This document shows positions 38,294 through 47,266 of a DNA stretch of 62,855 nucleotides, in pieces; position 1 is the first letter of the stretch; the number at the start of each line of letters is the position of its first letter. Under the pieces are notes generated by a model, which did no database searches, was not told where the DNA came from, and was given only the letters and a program-made list of their open reading frames with translations. A program made the position numbers and the translations under genes. Origin of the DNA: Sulfoacidibacillus thermotolerans (GTDB lineage: Bacteria > Bacillota > Bacilli > Alicyclobacillales > SLC66). The DNA is taken from assembly GCF_003144315.1 (NCBI RefSeq), contig NZ_MPDK01000001.1, positions 1-62,855 on the forward strand, written 5' to 3'.

Positions 38294-39772
38294 GTGGACA
38301 GATTTGATATATTCAAGGATATTGCGGAGCGAACTGGCGGCGATATCTATCTGGGTGTCGTTGGCCCAGTACGGACTGGAAAATCCACATTCATTAAGAA
38401 ATTTATGGAGCTTATCGTTCTGCCGAGTATGCAAGATGAGGCAGAACGCGCTCGTGCCATTGATGAACTGCCACAAAGCGCAGCTGGCCGAACGATTATG
38501 ACGACGGAACCTAAGTTTGTTCCTAATCAAGCAGCGCATATCACTGTCGCTGAGGGACTTACAATTGATTGCCGGCTCGTAGATTGCGTCGGGTATACAG
38601 TGGCTGGAGCGCGCGGGTATGAGGATGAAAATGGGCCGCGGATGGTAAGTACTCCATGGTATGACGATCCAATTCCCTTTCAAGATGCGGCCGAGATCGG
38701 GACGCGTAAAGTCATAGCAGACCATTCTACAATTGGTTTAGTTGTGACGACGGATGGCTCCATTTCTGAGATTCCACGAGAAAATTATATTGATGCAGAA
38801 GAACGCGTCATTGCTGAATTAAAGGAGCTTGGCAAACCATTTGTGATGGTTGTTAACTCTGTACATCCTTATAGCCCTGAAACACAATCATTACGTGCTG
38901 CTTTAATCGAAAAATATGATGTTCCCGTCGTAGCTATTTCATGCGCGACCATGGGAAGCGAAGATGTACTGTTGATCCTAAAGGAAGCACTGTTTGAATT
39001 TCCCGTTCATGAAGTCAATGTCAATCTGCCAAGTTGGGTGATGGTTCTTGACCCCGAACATTGGTTGCGCAAAAACTATGAAACGTCCGTGCGCGAAACG
39101 ATTCGCGACATTAAACGTCTGCGCGATGTCGATCGAGTGGTGGGGAATTTTGCGCAGTATGAATTTATCGCAAATGCGGCGCTCTCGAGTGTAGATATGG
39201 GCAGGGGAGTGGCTGACATCGAATTGTCAGCTCCTGATGCATTGTATGATCAAGTTCTCACAGAAGTCGTCGGTGTGGAGATTCGTGGAAAAGACCAATT
39301 ATTAAAGTTAATGAAGGACTTTACGTATGCGAAAAAAGAATACGACAAAGTAGCTGATGCGTTACGCATGGTAAAACTCACTGGATATGGAATTGCCCCT
39401 CCTGTGCTCGAAGAGATGACGTTAGACGAACCAGAATTGATTCGCCAGGGTTCGCGTTTTGGTGTACGACTAAAAGCAACCGCCCCATCGATTCACATGA
39501 TTCGTGTCGATGTTGAATCAGAGTTTGCACCTATTGTAGGCACGGAGCGGCAAAGTGAGGAGCTCGTGAAATACCTGATGCAAGATTTCGAAGAAAACCC
39601 GCTTAAAATTTGGGATTCCGATATTTTCGGAAAATCGCTTGCAGCCATTGTGCGTGAAGGAATTTCAGGAAAACTGTCCATGATGCCAGAAAATGCTCAA
39701 TATAAATTAAAAGAAACGCTTCAACGCATTATTAACGAAGGAAGTGGTGGGTTAATCGCTATTATTCTCTAA
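38294..39772 (+). CDS. spoIVA: Stage IV sporulation protein A
   Basis: ATPase that polymerises on the forespore outer membrane to found the spore coat. The 492 residues match Bacillus SpoIVA. The P-loop GPVRTGKS lies at 24-31, followed by a TRAFAC-type GTPase-like domain (to about 240), a middle domain and a C-terminal segment with the hydrophobic end GLIAIIL. GGGAGG is 7 nt before a GTG start. Single-gene unit with a candidate sigma-E promoter upstream and a terminator downstream, confirming that the organism forms spores. Confidence 0.97.
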   Translation: MDRFDIFKDIAERTGGDIYLGVVGPVRTGKSTFIKKFMELIVLPSMQDEAERARAIDELPQSAAGRTIMTTEPKFVPNQAAHITVAEGLTIDCRLVDCVGYTVAGARGYEDENGPRMVSTPWYDDPIPFQDAAEIGTRKVIADHSTIGLVVTTDGSISEIPRENYIDAEERVIAELKELGKPFVMVVNSVHPYSPETQSLRAALIEKYDVPVVAISCATMGSEDVLLILKEALFEFPVHEVNVNLPSWVMVLDPEHWLRKNYETSVRETIRDIKRLRDVDRVVGNFAQYEFIANAALSSVDMGRGVADIELSAPDALYDQVLTEVVGVEIRGKDQLLKLMKDFTYAKKEYDKVADALRMVKLTGYGIAPPVLEEMTLDEPELIRQGSRFGVRLKATAPSIHMIRVDVESEFAPIVGTERQSEELVKYLMQDFEENPLKIWDSDIFGKSLAAIVREGISGKLSMMPENAQYKLKETLQRIINEGSGGLIAIIL

Positions 39773-39788
39773 CTGACCCCTAACGGCG

Positions 39789-39819
39789 CGCGCGGATGAT
39801 CCGCGCGTTGTCTATTTTC
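39789..39819 (+). terminator. Terminator after spoIVA
   Basis: CGCGCGGAT (39789-39797) pairs with ATCCGCGCG (39799-39807), followed by TTGTCTATTTTCTT. Confidence 0.75.
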
Positions 39820-39917
39820 TTAAACAAGCAGGAAAGTTTCAAATCTAAAGCGAATATAGTTCAACAAATCTTCAAATTACAATTGTATTTATGCTTTGAT
39901 CTGAGGAGGAATAGGAA

Positions 39918-41498
39918 TTGAACGAACATTATAATTTCGCCGCATCCATTTCAAATTATGCGCGCACTCACCGCGACAATCTTGCATTGTTTGTTCATAC
40001 AGATACTGGTCAAACTGCGCAACGAACCTACGGAGAATTAAGTGACGAAGCAGCCATCTTACACCAAACATTTAAAAATGTGGGGATCCAAGTAGGAGAT
40101 CGAGTACTCGTGCTTGTCAATCGCGGGATAGATGCATACCAGATTTACCTTGGTCTCAATCATTTAGGAGCAGTCATTTTACCAGGCTCAGAAATGCTAA
40201 GGAAAGGAGATATTCTTTATCGTGTGCGCCATGCGCAAGTGAAAGCGGTTATTGTCGCTCCGCAGATCGCAGATGAGGTTGATCAAGCGCTTGCTGAAGA
40301 TGACTCCGTTATCCGCATTCTGACGTCAGGAAGGAGAAAGGGGTTTCATGATCTTCAAGATCTCCGCGCTCTTGCTGCTGCACAACCTCTCTTAGAGCCT
40401 GCAGATACCCGCGCCGACGAAATGGCTTTTCTATCTTATACTTCTGGGACGACAGGAGGACCCAAAGGGGTCGTTCACGTGCATGGTTGGCCGCGTGCAC
40501 ATATTGCGAATGCGGCAACGTACTGGTTTGACGTGCAAGAAGGAGAATGGGCGTGGGCAACAGCAAGTCCAGGGTGGGCAAAATGGATATGGAGTCCGTT
40601 TGTTTCTATTCTCGGAAAAGGTGGCACTGCATTTGTTTACACCGGTCGATTTGATCCAGAACGTTATCTTGAATTGCTAGAACAATATCCGATTTCGGTT
40701 TTATGTACGACGCCTACTGAATATCGTCTCATGGCGAAATCTAAAAAAATGCAAACATGGCACCCTAAAGCTCTGCGCAGCGCGGTAAGTGCCGGAGAAG
40801 CACTAAATAGTGAAGTGATTGATGCCTTTGTACGCCAATGCAATGTTTATGTCCGGGATGGATATGGGCAAACGGAAAACTCATTGCTCGTGTCAACACA
40901 AGTAGGGATGCAAGTAAAACCCGGTTCAATGGGAAAGCCCTCTCCGTTACATGAAGTCGCTGTCATTGATGAAGATGGACAGCCCTTACCGGTTGGACAA
41001 GTTGGTGACATTGCTGTAAAGCGTACGGCCCCCACTTTGTTCAAAGAATATTTGTATGATCCAGAACGCACGAAACGCGCCTTTCGTAAAGACTACTACG
41101 TGACAGGAGATCTCGGCCGCTTTGATGAAGATGGTTACCTATGGTTTGAAGGACGTGCAGATGACATGATTATTAGTTCAGGATATACGATCGGACCGTT
41201 TGAAGTTGAAGATGCGCTCGTTCGCCATCCTGCGGTTGCTGAATGCGCTGCCGTAGCTAGTCCAGATGAAGAGCGGGGTCACATTGTAAAAGCTTTTGTT
41301 ATTCTTAAAGAAGGTGTGAGTCCAAGTGAAGAATTAATCAAAGAATTGCAAGAACATACAAAGGCGATTACTGCTCCATATAAATATCCCCGTGAGATCG
41401 AATTCGTCGAAACTTTGCCGAAAACCACGAGCGGCAAAATCCGGCGCATTGAACTGCGGACACTTGAAAAGCAGCGTAAAGGATTGCCGAGGAAATGA
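39918..41498 (+). CDS. AMP-dependent acyl-CoA synthetase
   Basis: A 526-residue ANL-superfamily enzyme that activates a carboxylate through an acyl-adenylate to its CoA thioester. AMP-binding SYTSGTTGGPKGVVH lies at about 174-188, YGQTE (about 315) binds the adenylate and the C-terminal domain has the catalytic Lys in TTSGKIRRIELR (about 504). The sequence resembles medium-chain or acetate-type synthetases (MACS/YtcI); the exact acid is not readable. GAGGAGG lies 8 nt before a TTG start. It appears to be a single-gene unit, a possible target of CcpA. Confidence 0.9.
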   Translation: MNEHYNFAASISNYARTHRDNLALFVHTDTGQTAQRTYGELSDEAAILHQTFKNVGIQVGDRVLVLVNRGIDAYQIYLGLNHLGAVILPGSEMLRKGDILYRVRHAQVKAVIVAPQIADEVDQALAEDDSVIRILTSGRRKGFHDLQDLRALAAAQPLLEPADTRADEMAFLSYTSGTTGGPKGVVHVHGWPRAHIANAATYWFDVQEGEWAWATASPGWAKWIWSPFVSILGKGGTAFVYTGRFDPERYLELLEQYPISVLCTTPTEYRLMAKSKKMQTWHPKALRSAVSAGEALNSEVIDAFVRQCNVYVRDGYGQTENSLLVSTQVGMQVKPGSMGKPSPLHEVAVIDEDGQPLPVGQVGDIAVKRTAPTLFKEYLYDPERTKRAFRKDYYVTGDLGRFDEDGYLWFEGRADDMIISSGYTIGPFEVEDALVRHPAVAECAAVASPDEERGHIVKAFVILKEGVSPSEELIKELQEHTKAITAPYKYPREIEFVETLPKTTSGKIRRIELRTLEKQRKGLPRK

Positions 41499-41542
41499 GA
41501 AAATAACCATAGATTCGGGCTTTTTCGACGCTTTTCTCACAC

Positions 41543-41571
41543 TTGCGAAATGGTCGTTTGACTGATATAAT
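41543..41571 (+). promoter_or_regulatory. Sigma-A promoter of tRNA-Pro
   Basis: TTGCGA (41543-41548), 17-nt spacer, TATAAT (41566-41571), 20 nt before the mature tRNA. Confidence 0.8.
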
Positions 41572-41590
41572 TCATACCATTCGCAGGTGA

Positions 41591-41667
41591 CGGGATGTAG
41601 CGCAGCCTGGTAGCGCGCTACCTTGGGGAGGTAGAGGTCCCGGGTTCGAATCCCGGCATTCCGACCA
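41591..41667 (+). tRNA. tRNA-Pro (anticodon GGG)
   Basis: A 77-nt cloverleaf: acceptor CGGGATG/CATTCCG with one G-U pair, D stem GCGC/GCGC, anticodon stem CTACC/GGTAG with loop TTGGGGA (anticodon GGG at 41625-41627), T arm CCGGGTTCGAATCCCGG, and an encoded CCA. It has its own promoter and terminator. Confidence 0.95.
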
Positions 41668-41670
41668 CAA

Positions 41671-41704
41671 AAATCAGCCCGCACGATGTGGGCTGATTTT
41701 TTTT
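41671..41704 (+). terminator. Terminator after tRNA-Pro
   Basis: AAATCAGCCC (41671-41680) pairs with GGGCTGATTT (41690-41699), with a CAC/GTG inner part, then a T run of eight including the stem end. Confidence 0.88.
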
Positions 41705-41743
41705 CGATGAAATTTACCTCAAATCCCAGGGGGAGGATTCTTC

Positions 41744-41959
41744 ATGACAGAAGAAGACTATGTGGTCATTAAAGCAAAAGTCAGCGGTGTTCAAGTGATT
41801 GGTTTGACGAGAGGACAAGAAACAAAATTTAACCACTTGGAAAAACTAGATCGAGGCGAAGTCATGCTGGCTCAATTCACAGAATATACTTCGGCCATCA
41901 AAGTTCGAGGCCCAGCGATGATTTATACTAAACATGGCGTAATTGACACAGAAGAGTAA
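41744..41959 (+). CDS. mtrB: Tryptophan RNA-binding attenuation protein (TRAP)
   Basis: A 71-residue subunit that forms an 11-member ring, binds tryptophan and wraps GAG/UAG-repeat RNA to end trp transcription. RNA-binding Lys34, Lys53 and Arg55 (equivalents of K37, K56, R58) and tryptophan-binding Thr22, Thr27 and Ser50 are all conserved, as is VIGLTRG and [15 protein letters not shown] lies 8 nt before the ATG. It heads the menaquinone cluster but lacks the adjacent folE found in Bacillus subtilis. TRAP target repeats are not evident in this window. Confidence 0.96.
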   Translation: MTEEDYVVIKAKVSGVQVIGLTRGQETKFNHLEKLDRGEVMLAQFTEYTSAIKVRGPAMIYTKHGVIDTEE

Positions 41960-42060
41960 GTGACAAAAGCTCATAAACCATGCTTGCATGAACCTGAATG
42001 TGATATAATGAACGCGCTTCATGCGGTGATGGCAAATGTGGATGGCGGGAGATGGACAGG

Positions 42061-42948
42061 GTGGGTGTAGATCTCGACAACCTAAGCCTATACGAAGGTC
42101 TTCAAATGAATGAAGTACAGACCTTCGCAGAGCACATGATTGCGCATCAGGTGCTAAAGGATGAATCAGTACTTCCCGCCTTGTCGCAATTACAACTATT
42201 CTTAGGCGCGGCGGTATTAACAAAATCTAGTCTCGGAGCTACCGTGCGAAAGCGGTTGTTAGCGGCGATGGTCATGATGTACCATGGTCTCTGTATGCAT
42301 GATTTTATTACAGAGGGCAAGACGAGCCATGAAAAACGTAGGCAACTGACCATTTTAGGCGGGGATTTCCTCAGTAGTTTATTTTATAGATTATTAGTCG
42401 AAGCGGGCCTTCTTGATATGGTGAAATCCTTTTCGAAAGCGATCGTGAATATTAACGAAGCGAAGATGTCTGTACATGAAGTACAATTAAATGGCACTTA
42501 TAATGAAGGAGATTATCTTAAGGATTTATCCACGATCCACGGCGCTCTTTTACGTGCTTTATGTGATGCATATGCACCATTTGAACGGATTCGAACTTTT
42601 ATCGATTTGGCAATCTCAGCAAATATTTATGATCGCGAGTTAGAGCGTTCAAATCATGCGGGCGAAAAAACATTGGCGAACGTCCTGTTAAGTCAATTGG
42701 CAACTGAAGATGAACTCACCTTCTTAGTTATGCAACCGCGAAGCGAAGTAGGCGATAAACGCTTATCTTCGCTTCACTCTAAATACGGGACGATGAAACG
42801 TGTCTTATTTGGCTTTCGTGAAGTGATGAGTCAGCTGGAAAATGTTGCGATTGACTTGATTGGCAGAGATGGATGGGCAATTTTAGAACGCTTCTTCCAA
42901 CATGCAAATACAGGGACAGAACATGCCCCATCCATGGAAGGTGGGTGA
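42061..42948 (+). CDS. hepS: Heptaprenyl diphosphate synthase component I
   Basis: Small regulatory subunit of the heterodimer making the C35 side chain of menaquinone-7. The 295 residues are mainly helical, with VRKRLLAAMVMMYHGLCMHDF and GGDFLSSLFYRLL typical of HepS/HepI. It is non-catalytic alone, with no DDxxD motif. The GTG at 42061 has GGGAG at 9 nt; an ATG at 42052 abuts that site. An extended -10 (TGATATAAT near 42003) lies upstream. menG follows after 5 nt and hepT after that. Confidence 0.88.
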   Translation: MGVDLDNLSLYEGLQMNEVQTFAEHMIAHQVLKDESVLPALSQLQLFLGAAVLTKSSLGATVRKRLLAAMVMMYHGLCMHDFITEGKTSHEKRRQLTILGGDFLSSLFYRLLVEAGLLDMVKSFSKAIVNINEAKMSVHEVQLNGTYNEGDYLKDLSTIHGALLRALCDAYAPFERIRTFIDLAISANIYDRELERSNHAGEKTLANVLLSQLATEDELTFLVMQPRSEVGDKRLSSLHSKYGTMKRVLFGFREVMSQLENVAIDLIGRDGWAILERFFQHANTGTEHAPSMEGG

Positions 42949-42953
42949 TCCAT

Positions 42954-43694
42954 ATGGCTGAAAACAACTCTCATGTACGCTCTGAATTCGTGCATGATGT
43001 GTTTTCACATATTGCAGGACGCTATGACGTCATGAATTCCGTACTGAGTTTCAACCAGCATAAACTTTGGCGTAAATTCACAATGCGCAAGATGGCGGTA
43101 AAAAAAGGAGCACATTGCCTAGATCTTGCGACAGGAACTGCAGATTGGGCAATCGCATTAGCCGAGCAAATAGGAAGAGAAGGCAGAGTCATCGGACTTG
43201 ATTTCTGTCAAGAAATGCTTGACGTTGGAGAGAAAAAAGTGCAACAGCGTCATTTAGGAGATCGAATTGAACTCGTACGAGGAAATGCGATGGATATCCC
43301 GTATCCAGATAATACATTTGATTATGTGACGATTGGTTTTGGGTTGCGAAACGTACCTGATATTTCTCGTGTTATTCGTGAAATGAAGCGAGTCGTAAAG
43401 CCTGGTGGACTCGTTGTTTCGCTAGAGTTATCTAAACCAACATGGCCGCCGTTTCGCGCACTCTATTATTTTTATTTTTACCGTATCTTGCCTTTTGTTG
43501 GACGACTAGCTGTAGGAAAGGCAGAGCCCTATAAATGGCTCCCAGAGTCTTTAATCGAGTTCCCTGATCGCTTTGCTTTGGCCAAGCTTTTCGCTGAAGC
43601 TGGATTAGAACATATTGAGCATTATGCTCTGACGGGAGGAATTTGCGCTTTACACATGGGACGCAAACCTCAACCCGCACTTACGTCATCGTGA
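42954..43694 (+). CDS. menG: Demethylmenaquinone methyltransferase
   Basis: SAM-dependent C-methylation of demethylmenaquinone, the last step of menaquinone synthesis. The 246 residues show VFSHIAGRYDVMNSVLS, motif I DLATGTADWAIAL, DFCQEML, and the UbiE signature FGLRNVPDISRVIREM and KPGGLVVSLELSKP. GGAAGGTGG lies 9 nt before the ATG. It sits between the two prenyl diphosphate synthase subunit genes, as in Bacillus. Confidence 0.95.
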   Translation: MAENNSHVRSEFVHDVFSHIAGRYDVMNSVLSFNQHKLWRKFTMRKMAVKKGAHCLDLATGTADWAIALAEQIGREGRVIGLDFCQEMLDVGEKKVQQRHLGDRIELVRGNAMDIPYPDNTFDYVTIGFGLRNVPDISRVIREMKRVVKPGGLVVSLELSKPTWPPFRALYYFYFYRILPFVGRLAVGKAEPYKWLPESLIEFPDRFALAKLFAEAGLEHIEHYALTGGICALHMGRKPQPALTSS

Positions 43695-43717
43695 CGATGT
43701 AGAAGGTGAATGGCACC

Positions 43718-44683
43718 GTGGTCGTTGCAGATTTATATGCTGATTTAGAACTGGATCTCGCCTATGTAGAGGAGCGATTGCGCGATCAACTGCGTTCTTC
43801 ACAGCCTGCGCTTGAACATGCAGCGATTCATTTACTGCAAGCAGGTGGGAAGCGATTGCGCCCTGTTTTTGTCTTATTAGCGGGAAAATTTGGGGATTAT
43901 GACATTCATCGTCTAGAAAAAGTGGCGGTCGGTTTAGAATTGATTCATATGGCGACACTTGTTCATGACGACGTCATCGACAATGCAGAGACAAGGCGAG
44001 GGAATCCAACTGTAAAGGCTCACTTTGGAAATCGAGTTGCCATGTATACAGGGGATTTTATTTTTGCTCAGGCTCTCTCTGTGCTATCCGGTATTTCTCA
44101 GCCTCGCGCACATCACATCCTGTCAATTGCGATCGAACGGATGTGTGTTGGTGAAATTGAACAAATTCGCGACCTCTATTCGTTACAGCAAAGCTTTCGT
44201 AATTATTTAAAGCGCATTCGACGAAAGACCGCACTACTGATTGAAATGTCATGTGCACTGGGCGCAATTGTCTCTGATTCGGATTCGAACGTGGTTTCTA
44301 CCCTGCGTCGATTTGGTTACTATGCAGGGATGGCGTTTCAAATTACAGATGACATCCTTGATTTTACTGCTTCTGCTGAGCGATTAGGCAAGCCGATTGG
44401 TGGAGATTTGCGACAAGGCAATATCACGATTCCTGTACTTTTTGCATTACAAGATGCGAAGAGAAACGCAGAGTTGAATCAGTTGATCTCGCCTACGCAA
44501 ACTCCAGATCAGGTGTCGCGCGCAATTGCTATTGTAAAAGAAAGCGGAGGAATCACGAGTGCGCAAGACCTTGCTGATCGCTATCTACAAAAAGCTGAAT
44601 GCGCACTCGCTTCACTTCCATCATCTCCTGCGCGAGATTCACTCATGGAACTCGCGAAATTCGTTGGCAAACGCGACCACTAA
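43718..44683 (+). CDS. hepT: Heptaprenyl diphosphate synthase component II
   Basis: Catalytic trans-prenyltransferase subunit adding isopentenyl units to make heptaprenyl diphosphate with HepS. The first aspartate-rich motif is DDVID at 84-88 preceded by HMATLVH, the substrate-binding GGKRLRP lies at 43-49, and the second is ITDDILDF (about 216). The GTG at 43718 has AAGGTG at 9 nt; a GTG at 43706 overlaps that site. Length 321 residues matches the family. Confidence 0.94.
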   Translation: MVVADLYADLELDLAYVEERLRDQLRSSQPALEHAAIHLLQAGGKRLRPVFVLLAGKFGDYDIHRLEKVAVGLELIHMATLVHDDVIDNAETRRGNPTVKAHFGNRVAMYTGDFIFAQALSVLSGISQPRAHHILSIAIERMCVGEIEQIRDLYSLQQSFRNYLKRIRRKTALLIEMSCALGAIVSDSDSNVVSTLRRFGYYAGMAFQITDDILDFTASAERLGKPIGGDLRQGNITIPVLFALQDAKRNAELNQLISPTQTPDQVSRAIAIVKESGGITSAQDLADRYLQKAECALASLPSSPARDSLMELAKFVGKRDH

Positions 44684-44728
44684 ACAAAAATAAGTTCTTA
44701 TGGTCATTTTTAAACCGACTGATTGGAA

Positions 44729-44758
44729 TTGCGTTTTATGTCCTAAGCCTGCTAAAAT
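44729..44758 (+). promoter_or_regulatory. Sigma-A promoter of ndk
   Basis: TTGCGT (44729-44734), 18-nt spacer, TAAAAT (44753-44758), about 46 nt before the start codon of ndk. Confidence 0.6.
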
Positions 44759-44804
44759 ATGATGGTCATCAATCACATGAGTCTCTAGAGAAATGAGGTT
44801 TTTT

Positions 44805-45248
44805 ATGGAACGCACGTTCATTATGATTAAACCCGACGGTGTACAGCGCGGGTTAATCGGTGACATCGTCTCTCGATTTGAACATCGAGGGTTAAAATTA
44901 GTCGGCGCAAAGCTTTTGCAAGTCGACAAGGAATTAGCGGAAAAACATTATGCAGAACATCGTGAGCGTCCTTTTTTTGGAGAACTGGTTTCATTTATTA
45001 CCTCTTCTCCTGTTTTCGCTATGGTATGGGAGGGTGCGAATGCGGTCTCGATCGCACGTTCTATGATGGGGAAGACCAACCCCGTAGACTCACTGCCGGG
45101 TACGATTCGCGGCGACTATGGCATCAGTGTAGGTATGAATCTCATTCATGGCAGTGATTCCACAGAAAGTGCAGCGCGTGAGATTGCTCTGTGGTTTAAT
45201 AGTAGTGAACTGACATCCTATGAGCACACCATCGCAAAGTGGATTTAA
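44805..45248 (+). CDS. ndk: Nucleoside diphosphate kinase
   Basis: Balances NTP and dNTP pools by phosphate transfer through a phosphohistidine. The 147 residues include [13 protein letters not shown] at the start and catalytic His115 in NLIHGSDS, plus [14 protein letters not shown] lies 6 nt before the ATG at 44805, preferred over an upstream ATG at 44793. It follows hepT as in Bacillus and is followed by a hairpin and cheR. Confidence 0.96.
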   Translation: MERTFIMIKPDGVQRGLIGDIVSRFEHRGLKLVGAKLLQVDKELAEKHYAEHRERPFFGELVSFITSSPVFAMVWEGANAVSIARSMMGKTNPVDSLPGTIRGDYGISVGMNLIHGSDSTESAAREIALWFNSSELTSYEHTIAKWI

Positions 45249-45278
45249 TGTTTGCTGGGAATATGAGAGAGTGAGGAG

Positions 45279-45315
45279 TCGAGGATCGGGAAACATGACA
45301 TAGACCGATCCTCGA
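45279..45315 (+). terminator. Hairpin between ndk and cheR
   Basis: Perfect 11-bp stem TCGAGGATCGG (45279-45289) and CCGATCCTCGA (45305-45315), 15-nt loop, without a T run. It may be a weak terminator or an mRNA-stabilising structure. Confidence 0.5.
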
Positions 45316-45389
45316 TTGCACATAAACAATCTCACCACGAGAGTTCGTATATGAGTTATCATGATTTCAAGGAATAGGAAGGCAAGATC

Positions 45390-46184
45390 ATGAGTGAGTG
45401 GACGCCAAATCCTAAAAGTGGCTATGATTGGTTTGTCGAGCAATTTAAAGTGGCGACAGGGATTGATTTGGCCTATTACAAGCGCCCACAAATGGAACGA
45501 AGATTGCTCGCGCTGTGTAATAAGCGTGGGTTTTCATCTTTTGAAGAGTATTTTCCCGCAGTATGCCAAGATGATCTGCTGATGAATGAATTATTAGATC
45601 GGATGACCATCAATGTTTCCGAATTCTTCCGGAATCCTAATCGCTGGCAAACATTAAAAAACGATATTCTTCCATCATTACTTACAGGGAAAACATTTCA
45701 CGCATGGAGTGCGGCATGCAGTACGGGTCAAGAGCCGTTTACTTTGTTAATGATTTTAGCTGAACTTTTACCGATTGAACAAATTTCGATTTTGGCAACT
45801 GATATCGATTTACATGCTTTAGAATTTGCACAAAATGCAACCTATACGGAAACTGATGTTGCTTCAATAGAAAAAAACTTGCGAAACAAATATTTTATAC
45901 CGAGTGACAACGGAAAAGTGATGATACATCCGTTCTATAGAAAACACGTTTTCTTTGAACAACACAATTTATTATCTGATCCTTATCCCAAACAACTCGA
46001 CTTAATTATTTGCAGGAATGTACTTATCTACTTTACAGATGATGCAAAGAATCTCTTGATTGAAAAATTTTCACGCGCGTTGCGCCCGGGCGGAATCTTG
46101 TTTGTAGGGGGAACCGAACAAATCTTCCATCCAGAGTCATTTCGATTGAAACAAATTTCTCCTTTTTTTTATCAACGAATATAA
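45390..46184 (+). CDS. cheR: Chemotaxis methyltransferase CheR
   Basis: SAM-dependent methylation of glutamates on chemoreceptors. A short helical N-terminal domain (about 10-70, KRPQMERRL) precedes the catalytic domain with TINVSEFFRN, motif I AWSAACSTGQEPFTLLM, LATDIDLHALEFA and ICRNVLIYF. All 264 residues fit the family (256 in Bacillus). GGAAGG lies 7 nt before the ATG. ndk-cheR order is conserved in Bacillus. No receptor or CheB lies in the window, so it presumably acts on chemotaxis proteins encoded elsewhere. Confidence 0.94.
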   Translation: MSEWTPNPKSGYDWFVEQFKVATGIDLAYYKRPQMERRLLALCNKRGFSSFEEYFPAVCQDDLLMNELLDRMTINVSEFFRNPNRWQTLKNDILPSLLTGKTFHAWSAACSTGQEPFTLLMILAELLPIEQISILATDIDLHALEFAQNATYTETDVASIEKNLRNKYFIPSDNGKVMIHPFYRKHVFFEQHNLLSDPYPKQLDLIICRNVLIYFTDDAKNLLIEKFSRALRPGGILFVGGTEQIFHPESFRLKQISPFFYQRI

Positions 46185-46192
46185 ACATATGT

Positions 46193-46230
46193 AAGCAATC
46201 TTCATCACGTAGTATTGCTTCTTGGATTTT
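46193..46230 (+). terminator. Weak terminator after cheR
   Basis: AAGCAAT (46193-46199) pairs with ATTGCTT (46214-46220) followed by CTTGGATTTT. Short stem, so only tentative. Confidence 0.4.
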
Positions 46231-46282
46231 AACCGCCTTGTCTCCGTAGTACAGGAGAAATACATAAAAAACATCAAATGAC

Positions 46283-46311
46283 TTGAATTTACGTGCGAAA
46301 GTATGTATACT
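46283..46311 (+). promoter_or_regulatory. Sigma-A promoter of tRNA-Gly
   Basis: TTGAAT (46283-46288), 17-nt spacer, TATACT (46306-46311), 37 nt before the mature tRNA. Confidence 0.75.
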
Positions 46312-46347
46312 ATATGTGTTGCCTTAAGAACTGGTATGCAAATGTAT

Positions 46348-46423
<76 letters not shown>

Positions 46424-46496
46424 AATCTTATTTTGTTATGGTGCAGAGACTTCCCAGTTTGTTGACAGAACAAATAGGCTACAAAGAATCGGGAGA

Positions 46497-46553
46497 ACAG
46501 CCCTAAAAGAAATTCGCGCAATTGCGTCGAGCCTTTTAGGGGCTGTTTTTTTA
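46497..46553 (+). terminator. Terminator downstream of tRNA-Gly
   Basis: ACAGCCCTAAAAG pairs with CTTTTAGGGGCTGT (one bulged G) around a 23-nt loop, followed by T7. It should end the tRNA-Gly transcript. Confidence 0.85.
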
Positions 46554-46597
46554 TCAGTTCGTGGATAAAAACGCTGAGGGATGTAAGCTATGACTGC

Positions 46598-47098
46598 TTA
46601 TTTGCGACCTCCAGTCATCGTGTCTGGTGCGAGGACAGCAACGACTTCACCGCGAGCACATAGGACTCCTTCGACAAATACTTCACTTTGTACGACTACT
46701 TTTTTTCTTCCAACTTCGATGATTTTACCTCTTGTAGTAATCGGTTGTCCGAGAGGAGTTGGCTTCACAAAGTCAACTTTCAGTGAAGCGGTGACACAAC
46801 GTGGTACAGGATCAGGATCACCCAGTTCATGTCCATCTCGTCGATATAATGCCAGTGATGCCGAACCCGTGCTGTGACAATCGACAAGAGAGGCGATTAA
46901 TCCACCATACACAAACCCTGGAATCGCAGTATGCTCAGGACGAGGAACATACACGGAGACTGTCTCATCGCCATTCCAGTATGTTTTCAGTTGAAGTCCA
47001 TGTTCATTTAATCGCCCACAACCATAACACCATGAAAAATCATCAGGATAGAAATCTTGTACAAATAATACGTGATCTGCACTTATTTCATGTTGCAT
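46598..47098 (-). CDS. Hotdog-fold (PaaI-like) thioesterase
   Basis: A 166-residue hotdog-fold protein of the PaaI/YigI thioesterase group. A CYGCG motif lies near residue 24, followed by HTAIPGFVYGGLIASLVDCHSTG, where the Asp/Gly region corresponds to the central hotdog helix and catalytic site, and ASLKVDFVKPTPLG, EVVAVL. Probably hydrolyses acyl-CoA; the substrate is not clear. AAGGAGG lies 10 nt before the ATG at 47098. It is downstream of the EAL-domain gene on the same strand, 168 nt away. Confidence 0.85.
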   Translation of the reverse strand: MQHEISADHVLFVQDFYPDDFSWCYGCGRLNEHGLQLKTYWNGDETVSVYVPRPEHTAIPGFVYGGLIASLVDCHSTGSASLALYRRDGHELGDPDPVPRCVTASLKVDFVKPTPLGQPITTRGKIIEVGRKKVVVQSEVFVEGVLCARGEVVAVLAPDTMTGGRK

Positions 47099-47266
47099 TC
47101 CTTCTATTCCTCCTTAAATAAAAAGTTGTTGCTAATGGTAGGATACTGCTATTTTTTATTCGATGTAAATAGGAAAGCGCTTCATATAACTTCTCTACGG
47201 ATAATCTTCTTAATTTTGTTGAAAATAATGAGCAGAAATTGCACTCATCCGACATGGACGTACAAT

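Noticed and set aside
37988-38725. Minus-strand open frame of 245 codons over the lipM-spoIVA gap
   Set aside because: It lies largely opposite spoIVA, has no ribosome site, no recognisable family and a Cys/Arg-rich random composition. It is best explained as a shadow of spoIVA and the intergenic region.
47172-47185. cre-like (CcpA) site upstream of the thioesterase
   Set aside because: GGAAAGCGCTTCAT has a good central palindrome but mismatches several outer consensus positions, so I do not list it as an operator.
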